A DNA stretch of 24,182 nucleotides from Actinomycetes bacterium (lineage in GTDB: Bacteria; Actinomycetota; Actinomycetes; Propionibacteriales; Nocardioidaceae). Shown here one piece after another: positions 15,876 to 21,409 of this stretch. A program made the translations under genes and the position numbers. Below the pieces are notes generated by a model. That model did not search any database. It was not told the DNA's origin and saw nothing but the letters and a program-made list of their open reading frames with translations. Every line of letters starts with the position of its first letter. Within the stretch, counting starts at the first letter, position 1. The stretch spans positions 1 through 24,182 of the forward strand of contig JAEZEJ010000008.1 of NCBI GenBank assembly GCA_023417775.1, written 5' to 3'.

Positions 15876-17249
15876 TCACAGGGTCACCTCCACGTCGCGG
15901 GGAGCATCCGGATCATGGGTCGCGAGGGCCACGGCGGCGCCCGCACGGGCGGCGGCCGTGTACCAGCCGGTCACCATCGCCCAGGTGTCACGGTCCTGTC
16001 CGACCGTCGGCTCGTCGAGCGCCACGACTCCCGGACGGTGCGCGAGAGCGCTGATCATCGCCAGCCGCCGCTGCTCGCCACCGGACAGGCGATAGGGATG
16101 GGATGGCCCGAAGCGCGCCAGCCCCACCAGCTCCAGCAGGGCATCGACCTCGACCGATGTCCCCAGTGCCGTGGCCGTGCGCTCGACCTCATCGTGTACC
16201 GACGTGGTCAGGAAGCCCAGCTCGGGATTCTGCGGCACCCAGCCGATCCGCCGCGCGAGCTCGCGCGAGCGGCACCGGCTGAGATCGGGCGAGACGGTGC
16301 CGGCCGCCGGCCGCACCAGACCGGTCATCGTCACGAGGGCCGTGGACTTCCCCGACCCGCTCGGTCCTGTCACCCCCAGCACCCGGCCCGGGTCGATACG
16401 GGCATCGAAGCCGTCGAGGGCCGTCGAACGCCGAGATCCGCGGATCGTACGGGTCACCAGCTCGACCGTCAGTCCTCGCGCCACCACGGGCTCGGGATCG
16501 GCGAGCGGCTTGACCAGGTCGAGCGGCACGTCGAACGGTTCAGGAGGCGGCGCCCCCGGCATCCAGAGTCCCGGTGCCCCGCCCGACGCGAGGAAGTCGT
16601 CCACCGTCCCGTCGAAGGCGACCGTGCCGCCGGGGGCGAGCGCGACGACCCGGTCGACCTGATCCAGCCACGGCTCGAAGCGATGCTCGACCACCAGCAG
16701 GGTGCGATCGCCGAGCGCGCCGACCACCGCGTCCCGCACCTGCCCCGCAGTCGTCGCATCGAGCATCGAGGTCGGCTCGTCGAGCAGGACGAGGTCGGGT
16801 TCGGTGGCCAGCACCCCGGCGAGCACGAGCCGCTGCTGCTCGCCCCCGGACAAGGCCGAGGTGAACCGGTCGCGGTCGTAGCCCAGGCCCACCGCCGTCA
16901 GCGCGGCGTCGACCCGTCGCCAGATCTCCTCACGCGAGAGACCCAGGTTCTCCGGGCCGAAGGCGACGTCCCGGCCGATCCGCTCCGCGACGATCGCATC
17001 GGCCGGGTTCTGCAGGACGAGACCGAGCCTCCCCGCGACCTCCGCCGTCCCCCTCGCCTCACCGGAGATCGTCGTGCCGAGGGCGCCGGCGAGCGCGTGC
17101 AGCAGGGTCGACTTGCCGCTGCCGCTCGGCCCCACGAGCAGGATGCGCTCGCCGGCCTCGATGCTCAGGTCGAGTCCGTCGATCGTCGGCTGCCGGCGTC
17201 CGACCGGCTGCCAGGAGAACCCGCGGAAGCGGGCCGCCCCGCGGTCCAT
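15876..17249 (-). CDS. ykoD: ECF transporter ATPase with two fused ABC domains (YkoD-like)
   Basis: This 457-aa cytoplasmic protein contains two complete ABC ATPase domains. Domain 1 has Walker A GPSGSGKST (residues 40-48), signature LSGGEQQR, Walker B LVLLDEPTSMLD and switch VVEHR. Domain 2 has Walker A GPSGSGKST, signature LSGGEQRR, Walker B VVALDEPTVGQD and switch ATHDPD. Fusion of both ATPases in one chain is the YkoD form and replaces the separate EcfA1/EcfA2 pair. The ATG overlaps the stop of the S-component gene by 1 nt (TGATG), so it is coupled. It powers import of the thiamine precursor. Confidence 0.95.
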   Translation of the reverse strand: MDRGAARFRGFSWQPVGRRQPTIDGLDLSIEAGERILLVGPSGSGKSTLLHALAGALGTTISGEARGTAEVAGRLGLVLQNPADAIVAERIGRDVAFGPENLGLSREEIWRRVDAALTAVGLGYDRDRFTSALSGGEQQRLVLAGVLATEPDLVLLDEPTSMLDATTAGQVRDAVVGALGDRTLLVVEHRFEPWLDQVDRVVALAPGGTVAFDGTVDDFLASGGAPGLWMPGAPPPEPFDVPLDLVKPLADPEPVVARGLTVELVTRTIRGSRRSTALDGFDARIDPGRVLGVTGPSGSGKSTALVTMTGLVRPAAGTVSPDLSRCRSRELARRIGWVPQNPELGFLTTSVHDEVERTATALGTSVEVDALLELVGLARFGPSHPYRLSGGEQRRLAMISALAHRPGVVALDEPTVGQDRDTWAMVTGWYTAAARAGAAVALATHDPDAPRDVEVTL

Positions 17250-17860
17250 CAGACTTCGACGGTGTTCTCGCGTCCGGCGGCGAAGGAGTCGAGCACGCCC
17301 GCCTTGGCCAGCGCCCTCGTCAATACCCATCCGCCGATACCGGCGACCAGCACGCCCGAGGCGACGAAGAATCCCAGATGCGCGAGCTTGTAGCCGAAGT
17401 CCCAGTCGGCATAGTAGGAGATCCACTCGTAGACGGACTCGAAGGCGGCCGACATCGCTCCGGCGAGCGCCGCGACGCCGATGCCGAAGCGGCGGTAGAA
17501 GAACAGCAGGAAGATCAGCTCGGCGCCGAGCCCCTGGAACAGCCCCGAGGCGAAGACGCCGAAGCCCCACTGGGTGCCGCCGACGATGATCGCCGAGACG
17601 GCGGCGGCGATGAACTCGGTCGCGAAGGCCGCACCGGGCTTGCGGACGATCAGGCCGCCGACGACGCCGGCGAGGAGCCATACTCCCCCGAGGAAGGCCG
17701 AGGACGGCGGGAAGGCGAAGAGCGCGAGATTGCTGATCGGCTCGTAGAGCTTCCCCCAGGCCCAGAAGACGACACCGAAGGCGACGCCCAAGGTGGCGAT
17801 GGTGACGAGATCGATCGTGCGGTACCGCAGGTCGATCGTGGAATGGTGTGCAGAATTCAT
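17249..17860 (-). CDS. ykoE: ECF transporter S component, YkoE-like (thiamine precursor binding)
   Basis: This 203-aa membrane protein has 5-6 helices and matches the YkoE substrate-binding family. It starts with a hydrophilic stretch leading into DLVTIATLGVAFGVVFWAWGKLYEP, then FPPSSAFLGGVWLLAGVVGGLIVRKPGAA, TQWGFGVFASGLFQGLGAELIFLLFFYRR and a helix with the aromatic run YEWISYYADWDFGYK. It is predicted to bind hydroxymethylpyrimidine or thiamine. The ATG at 17860 is chosen for its Shine-Dalgarno AAGGGAG 6 nt upstream. An in-frame extension upstream would run into the riboswitch. It is the first gene of the operon, directly behind a TPP aptamer. Confidence 0.93.
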   Translation of the reverse strand: MNSAHHSTIDLRYRTIDLVTIATLGVAFGVVFWAWGKLYEPISNLALFAFPPSSAFLGGVWLLAGVVGGLIVRKPGAAFATEFIAAAVSAIIVGGTQWGFGVFASGLFQGLGAELIFLLFFYRRFGIGVAALAGAMSAAFESVYEWISYYADWDFGYKLAHLGFFVASGVLVAGIGGWVLTRALAKAGVLDSFAAGRENTVEV

Positions 17861-17865
17861 CGTGA

Positions 17866-17952
17866 CTCCCTTCGCCGGTGCTAACCGGAGCAGGTTCAAG
17901 GGTCTGCGGCTTCTCCGCACTCTCAGCGCCCTCTGCTTGGCGCTCCCCTGTC
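17866..17952 (-). ncRNA. TPP riboswitch (THI element)
   Basis: On the minus strand the conserved TPP aptamer blocks appear in order. These are GGGGAGCGCC at the 5' side, a P3 stem ending in GCGCTGAGAGTGCGG, the core ACCCTTGAACCTGCTCCGG, TTAGCACCGGCGAAGGGAG at the 3' side. The element ends 5 nt before the ykoE ATG, and the Shine-Dalgarno AAGGGAG is part of the aptamer's 3' strand. TPP binding should therefore mask the ribosome site directly. It controls the ykoE-ykoD-ykoC thiamine-precursor transporter. Confidence 0.97.
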
Positions 17953-17961
17953 GTTGGCCCT

Positions 17962-17967
17962 ACGGTA
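17962..17967 (-). promoter_or_regulatory. -10 element upstream of the TPP riboswitch
   Basis: TACCGT on the minus strand, placing transcription start near 17955, just before the aptamer's 5' strand. No good -35 was seen. Confidence 0.45.
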
Positions 17968-17980
17968 CAGGGGCGCTGTG

Positions 17981-18358
17981 TCACTCGACGAGATCGGGGC
18001 GCCCGAACATCTCCGCGGTGGCTCGCGCCGACGGGGTACCGGCGTCGAGGTCCGCCCCGTGCTCGCGCAGCACCCGCACGACCCCGTCCTCACCCTTGAA
18101 GATCGCCCCCGCGAGCGGGCTCTGCCCACGGTCGTTCAGACGATTCACGTCGGCTCCGCGCTCCGCCAGTGCCGCGACCGCGGCCGGATGCCCGTGATAG
18201 GCCGCGAGCATCAGGAGGGTGTTGCCGGCCGCGTCCGTCAGGTCGACCGGAGCTCCCGCATCGACATAGGCGGCCAGCCGCTCGTCGTGTCCGGCGCGCG
18301 CGTCGTCGAACAGCTGGTGGGCGAGCTCGACGAGCTTCGGATCGGGTTCGGAGGACAT
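17981..18358 (-). CDS. Small ankyrin-repeat protein
   Basis: This 125-aa soluble protein consists of about three ankyrin repeats. Typical repeat cores are AGNTLLMLAAYHGHPAAVAALAERGADVN and GQSPLAGAIFKGEDGVVRVLREHGADLD, preceded by a capping helix (LVELAHQLFDDARAGHDERL). It is a protein-protein interaction module with no catalytic part; the partner is unknown. The ATG at 18358 is favoured over longer in-frame starts because TACTGT lies 6 nt before it (leaderless), and upstream sequence overlaps the divergent GPP34 promoter. The riboswitch promoter lies just behind its stop codon. Confidence 0.9.
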   Translation of the reverse strand: MSSEPDPKLVELAHQLFDDARAGHDERLAAYVDAGAPVDLTDAAGNTLLMLAAYHGHPAAVAALAERGADVNRLNDRGQSPLAGAIFKGEDGVVRVLREHGADLDAGTPSARATAEMFGRPDLVE

Positions 18359-18364
18359 CACCTC

Positions 18365-18370
18365 ACAGTA
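18365..18370 (-). promoter_or_regulatory. -10 element of a leaderless promoter for the ankyrin gene
   Basis: TACTGT on the minus strand, then gaggtg and the ATG at 18358. The spacer could also act as a weak ribosome site. Confidence 0.55.
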
Positions 18371-18400
18371 GCGAGGACAGCGGACACCGGCGCTCCGTTC

Positions 18401-18406
18401 TACGCT
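18401..18406 (+). promoter_or_regulatory. -10 element of a leaderless promoter for the GPP34 gene
   Basis: TACGCT followed by cggacc and the ATG at 18413. It is divergent from the ankyrin promoter across a 54-bp intergenic region. Confidence 0.6.
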
Positions 18407-18412
18407 CGGACC

Positions 18413-19075
18413 ATGAGCATCGCGACCGATCTCGTGCTGGTGGCCACCGATCCGACCACTCACAAGCTCACGCTCAGCAGCGTCAACAACGATGCGATCA
18501 TCGGCGGCGCGCATCTCCTCGACCTCGTCGCCGCCCACCGCGTGGCGGTCGAGGGAACCGCCAAGAAGGTGCGCGTCCGGGTGATCGACGGGTCCCCGTG
18601 CGCCGATCCCGAGGTCGACGAAGCACTGGCCAGGATCCGCGACGGCAAGACCCGCAAGGCGGCCGATGCGGTCTCCCGACTGGGCAAGAACGGGGTCCAG
18701 AACGCCTACCGGCGGCTCGTCGGCACCGGGCAGGTCCGCGACCGGCAGGAGTCCTTCCTCGGCTTCGGGCTGCGCCGTTACGACGTGGTGGATCTCGCTC
18801 GCCGCGAGGACCTGATCGCCCGCATCCGCGGTTCCCTGCTGCGCGGCCTGCCCGTCGACAGCGCCTCGGGACCGCTGATCGGCCTCCTCCAGGCGAGCGA
18901 TCAGCTCAAGCTGGTCACCACGCGCGACGAGCTCAAGGCCGCCAAGGCGGCGGCCGCGCAGATCAGCGCCGCCGACTGGGCCAGCGCAGGCGTCAAGGAC
19001 GCCATCGCCGAGACCCAGGCCGCGCTCGCGGTCGCCGTGTTCACGCCCACGATCATCGCCACGACGAGCTCCTGA
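18413..19075 (+). CDS. GPP34 (GOLPH3-like) family protein
   Basis: This 220-aa protein matches the GPP34 family, named after the eukaryotic Golgi phosphoprotein GOLPH3 (Vps74), a phosphoinositide-binding adaptor. Visible features are the opening SIATDLVLVATDPTTHKL, the helix IIGGAHLLDLVAAHRVAVEG, the basic strand KKVRVRVIDG, the LLRGLPVDSASGPLIGLLQASDQLKLV region and a C-terminal helix that ends AVFTPTIIATTSS. Bacterial members are common in actinobacteria but their function is unestablished. Membrane-lipid association is only an inference from the eukaryotic relatives. There is no signal peptide. It has its own leaderless promoter. Confidence 0.9.
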   Translation: MSIATDLVLVATDPTTHKLTLSSVNNDAIIGGAHLLDLVAAHRVAVEGTAKKVRVRVIDGSPCADPEVDEALARIRDGKTRKAADAVSRLGKNGVQNAYRRLVGTGQVRDRQESFLGFGLRRYDVVDLARREDLIARIRGSLLRGLPVDSASGPLIGLLQASDQLKLVTTRDELKAAKAAAAQISAADWASAGVKDAIAETQAALAVAVFTPTIIATTSS

Positions 19076-19077
19076 GA

Positions 19078-19102
19078 GTCGGCGCGCCGCGACAGCGCCG
19101 AC
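19078..19102 (+). terminator. Hairpin after the GPP34 gene
   Basis: Perfect 8-bp arms gtcggcgc (19078-19085) and gcgccgac (19095-19102) with a 9-nt loop start 2 nt after the GPP34 stop codon. No U-tract is present. Confidence 0.45.
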
Positions 19103-19134
19103 CGCTCGGTGGACCCGTCCACCACAATGGAGTC

Positions 19135-19680
19135 ATGTCCTCGGTGCGCACCCCTGACCCGAACCCCGGCTGGCTGTCGGATTTCCAGCTCGACGAGACC
19201 CGCTCGCGGGTCCCGATCCTCTATGTCGAAGCCGTCCCGGTGCGGATCGACGCCTCCGGGCAGGTCGAGCACATCGGGCTGCTGCTGCGCGGTTCCCCGC
19301 AGACCGGGGACATCGTCCACACCCTCGTCTCCGGACGCGTGCTGCACGGCGAGTCGATCCGCGGCGCGCTGATGCGCAATCTGGAGAAGGACCTCGGCCC
19401 CACGGCCTTCCCGCGGCTGCCGGCCTCCATCACGCCGTTCACGGTCGCGGAGTACATGCCGGTGCCGGGCGTGACTCCGATGTACGACCCGCGCCAGCAT
19501 GCGGTGGCCCTGGCCTATGTCGTGCCCGTCACCGGCGAGTGCGCGCCCCGTCAGGATGCCCTCGAGCTGTCCTGGCTGACCCCCGACGATGCGGCCAGTC
19601 CGGCCGTGCTCGATCAGCTCGAGGGCGGACGCGGGCATCTGCTCAAGCAGGCGCTCGCGCACCTCGGCGTGCCCGCGTGA
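19135..19680 (+). CDS. Nudix-like hydrolase family protein (DUF4916)
   Basis: This 181-aa protein resembles the DUF4916 group of Nudix-fold proteins of actinobacteria. It begins PGWLSDFQLDETRSRVPILYVEAVPV, and strand VEHIGLLLRGSPQTG precedes a Nudix-box-like segment GRVLHGESIRGALMRNLEKD. That segment keeps G-x5-E-x7-R, but the catalytic glutamates of REUXEEXGU are replaced (RNLEKDLG). Hydrolase activity is therefore doubtful. The C-terminus ELSWLTPDD and a helix complete the fold. CACAAT lies 6 nt before the ATG. The gene is on the same strand as GPP34, behind a hairpin. Confidence 0.85.
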   Translation: MSSVRTPDPNPGWLSDFQLDETRSRVPILYVEAVPVRIDASGQVEHIGLLLRGSPQTGDIVHTLVSGRVLHGESIRGALMRNLEKDLGPTAFPRLPASITPFTVAEYMPVPGVTPMYDPRQHAVALAYVVPVTGECAPRQDALELSWLTPDDAASPAVLDQLEGGRGHLLKQALAHLGVPA

Positions 19681-19801
19681 TCCTCGCGATCCGCGAGGCG
19701 TCGATGACATCCGCCGCACAGGGGCGGTAGACGCTCACCCTCATCGACCCCCGATGACGTCGACAATGTACCGGCGCCAGGGCCGAAAGGATGATGACCT
19801 A

Positions 19802-19830
19802 CCGCGTCCTCCGCAGTGGGAAGGACGCGG
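19802..19830. repeat. Inverted repeat upstream of the split MFS gene
   Basis: Perfect 9-bp arms ccgcgtcct (19802-19810) and aggacgcgg (19822-19830) with an 11-nt spacer, 28 nt before the MFS GTG. It overlaps the expected -35 of the -10-like GACGAT (19846-19851). It may be an operator or a terminator for the Nudix-like gene. Confidence 0.5.
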
Positions 19831-19857
19831 CTCCGGACCGCCTGCGACGATGAGCGG

Positions 19858-21045
19858 GTGTCCGATCGTCCGGTGAGTCCCTGGCTGATGCTCACGGTCG
19901 GGATGCTCGGACAGTGGGCCGGGACGCTCGTGGTCAGCACGCCCCCGTTCCTCATCCCGTATCTGCACCTGTCCGAGGGCGTCAGCCTGGTGACCGCCGG
20001 TTCCCTCGTCTCGGCTCCGGCGCTGGGCACGATGCTGACGCTCGTCGCCTGGGGACTGATCGTGGACCGCTTCGGCGAGCGGCGGGCGATGCTCGCCGGC
20101 CTGAGCCTCGTGACCGTCGGGGCGGTCGGGGCGATCACGGCCTCCTCCCTGGGTGCTCTCGCCCTCTGGTTCTTCGTCTGCGGTATCGGAGTCGGCAGCT
20201 CGAATGCCGCGAGCGGCCGGCTGGTCGTCGGATGGTTCCCGTCCGAGCGGCGCGGTCTGGCGATGGGGATCCGCCAGACCGCTCTCCCCCTCGGCGTGGG
20301 CTCGGCCGCTCTCATCATCCCCAGCACCGTCGCCGGAGCCGGTCTGCACACCGCCTGTGCCGTGGTCGCGGCGATCGCCCTCGCCGCGACCCTCGCGGCG
20401 CTGCTCATCGTCGATCCACCCCGGCCTCCCCGTCCGGCGTGAGGAGCGGAGGCCCGTGCGGCCAATCCGTACCGCCAGGATGCGGTGCTGGCACGGATCC
20501 ACCTCGCCTCGGCCCTCCTGGTGATCCCTCAGTACGCAGTCTGGACCTTCCTTCTGCTGTGGCTCGTCGATATCCACGATTGGTCGGTGGGAGCGGCCTC
20601 GATCCTGGTCGGGGCGACGCACGCCCTGTCGGCGGTGGGGAGGATCGCGGCGGGCTGGTGGTCCGATCGGATCGGATCGAGGCTGCGCCCGCTCCGCTGG
20701 GTGGCCATCGCGGCCGTGGTCGTCATGGTGGCGCTCGGCTTGATGCAGGCCTCGCCCGTCGGCATCGCGGTGGCGGTGCTCGCCACCGTCGTGACGGTCT
20801 CCGACAACGGGTTGGCGTTCACCGCCGTGGCCGAACGGGCGGGGGCCTTCTGGTCTGGTCGCGCCTTCGGCCTGCAGAACACCGGCCAGTACCTCACGGC
20901 CGCCGCCGTCCCTCCCTTGCTCGGCATCGTCGTCACCCACGCCGGCTACGGATGGGGCTTCGGCGGGGTCGCCGTGTTCGCCGCGGCGGCGGTGGCGCTC
21001 GTCCCGCGCAATCCGGCCTCCTCCCTGCCCGTCGACTCCAAATAA
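19858..21045 (+). pseudogene. MFS transporter split by an in-frame TGA
   Basis: Two open segments in the same frame form one 12-helix MFS protein. The first half (19858-20442, 194 aa, six helices) has motif A, GLIVDRFGERRAMLAG, and GWFPSERRGLAMGIRQ. The second half (from about 20461 to 21045, six helices) has NPYRQDAVLARIH, a second motif-A-like GWWSDRIGSRLRPLR and AFGLQNTGQYLTAA. They are separated by a single TGA at 20440-20442 in the central cytoplasmic loop. No frameshift is needed, and one base change (for example CGA) would restore a 395-aa protein. The start is GTG 19858, preceded by GACGAT and 6 nt. A GTG at 20485 could reinitiate the second half. It is probably a recent pseudogene or a sequence error. 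Confidence 0.85.
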
Positions 21046-21101
21046 GATAAAATGCACGATACGGACGATCGCCGACCTCGGCCCGCTCGGGACTCACTTG
21101 A

Positions 21102-21115
21102 TTACCCTCGGGTAA
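21102..21115. promoter_or_regulatory. TTACCC/GGGTAA palindrome upstream of the etfD region
   Basis: Perfect 6-bp arms ttaccc and gggtaa flank a 2-nt centre (tc). The right arm overlaps TAACAT (21113-21118), which could serve as a -10. Such a palindrome fits a TetR-type operator; a link to fatty-acid catabolism is suggested only by the downstream EtfD-type gene. Confidence 0.45.
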
Positions 21116-21147
21116 CATCGACTCAGGTCGATCGCCGCGCCGTGGTG

Positions 21148-21166
21148 TTTGGCTTGCCTTAGTGAG
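21148..21166 (+). promoter_or_regulatory. DtxR/IdeR-like iron box candidate
   Basis: The 19-mer tttggcttgccttagtgag matches the iron-regulator consensus TWAGGTWAGSCTWACCTWA at about 13 of 19 positions, best in the left half and core (GGCTTGCCTTA). It overlaps the expected -35 region of the -10 TAGTGT at 21187. Repression or iron control of the iron-sulfur protein gene downstream would be plausible. Confidence 0.3.
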
Positions 21167-21186
21167 GCAGGTCGCTCAGGCGGCGC

Positions 21187-21192
21187 TAGTGT
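21187..21192 (+). promoter_or_regulatory. -10 element for the mini-ORF/etfD operon
   Basis: TAGTGT, giving a predicted start near 21199 and a 5' leader of about 30 nt. The leader contains the Shine-Dalgarno GGAGGA (21218-21223), 5 nt before the ATG at 21229. Confidence 0.5.
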
Positions 21193-21228
21193 CGGCTCCA
21201 TCTGTACGGCCCGATCCGGAGGATCCTC

Positions 21229-21327
21229 ATGAACGAGCGCCAGCGAGTGAGCGGCACGCATCTCCTCACGCCGGCACCGGCCTATCCCGTCGCCTACCGT
21301 GCGTTCCCTGAGGCGGTGGCCGCATGA
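21229..21327 (+). CDS. Mini-ORF 1, 32-aa leader peptide upstream of etfD
   Basis: The ATG at 21229 has a textbook ribosome site (GGAGGA, 5-nt spacer). The 32-codon frame encodes a peptide starting MNERQRVSG and ending PVAYRAFPEAVAA. Its TGA overlaps the ATG of mini-ORF 2 (ATGA), so the two are coupled. The last 12 residues are identical to those of mini-ORF 2. It has no cysteine, no membrane helix and no attenuator-like codon run. It may be a leader peptide that delivers ribosomes to etfD, or the by-product of a duplicated initiation region. Confidence 0.5.
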   Translation: MNERQRVSGTHLLTPAPAYPVAYRAFPEAVAA

Positions 21328-21409
21328 GCGAGCGAAGCGAGCGAACAATGAGGCATCTCATGCCGGCCGTCGCCTACCGTGCCTTTCCTGAGGCGGTGGC
21401 CGCATGAGC
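21289..21409 (+). repeat. Imperfect 41-bp direct repeat preceding etfD
   Basis: Copies at 21289-21329 and 21369-21409 differ at 2 of 41 positions, with an 80-bp period. Weaker similarity extends to the left (ATGA-CGAGCG-AGCGAG starts and GCATCTC-GCCGG), so the whole unit of about 80-95 bp looks tandemly duplicated. Each copy ends in GCATGAGC, which makes the stop/start overlap. Confidence 0.85.
21324..21407 (+). CDS. Mini-ORF 2, 27-aa leader peptide upstream of etfD
   Basis: The ATG overlaps the stop of mini-ORF 1, and its TGA (21405-21407) overlaps the etfD ATG (21404). The peptide begins MSERSERTMRHLM and ends PAVAYRAFPEAVAA, sharing its C-terminal VAYRAFPEAVAA with mini-ORF 1. The GCGGTGG just before each start is a weak ribosome site, so translation of etfD probably depends on coupling from this frame. 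Length alone would not identify it as a gene. Confidence 0.45.
   Translation: MSERSERTMRHLMPAVAYRAFPEAVAA

Noticed and set aside
20440..20484. Frameshift between the two MFS halves
   Set aside because: Both halves are in the same reading frame (distance divisible by three), so the lesion is a nonsense codon and not an indel.
19741..21057. 438-codon minus-strand open frame opposite the split MFS gene
   Set aside because: Low-complexity Gly/Arg/Asp/His translation. The plus strand encodes clear MFS halves.
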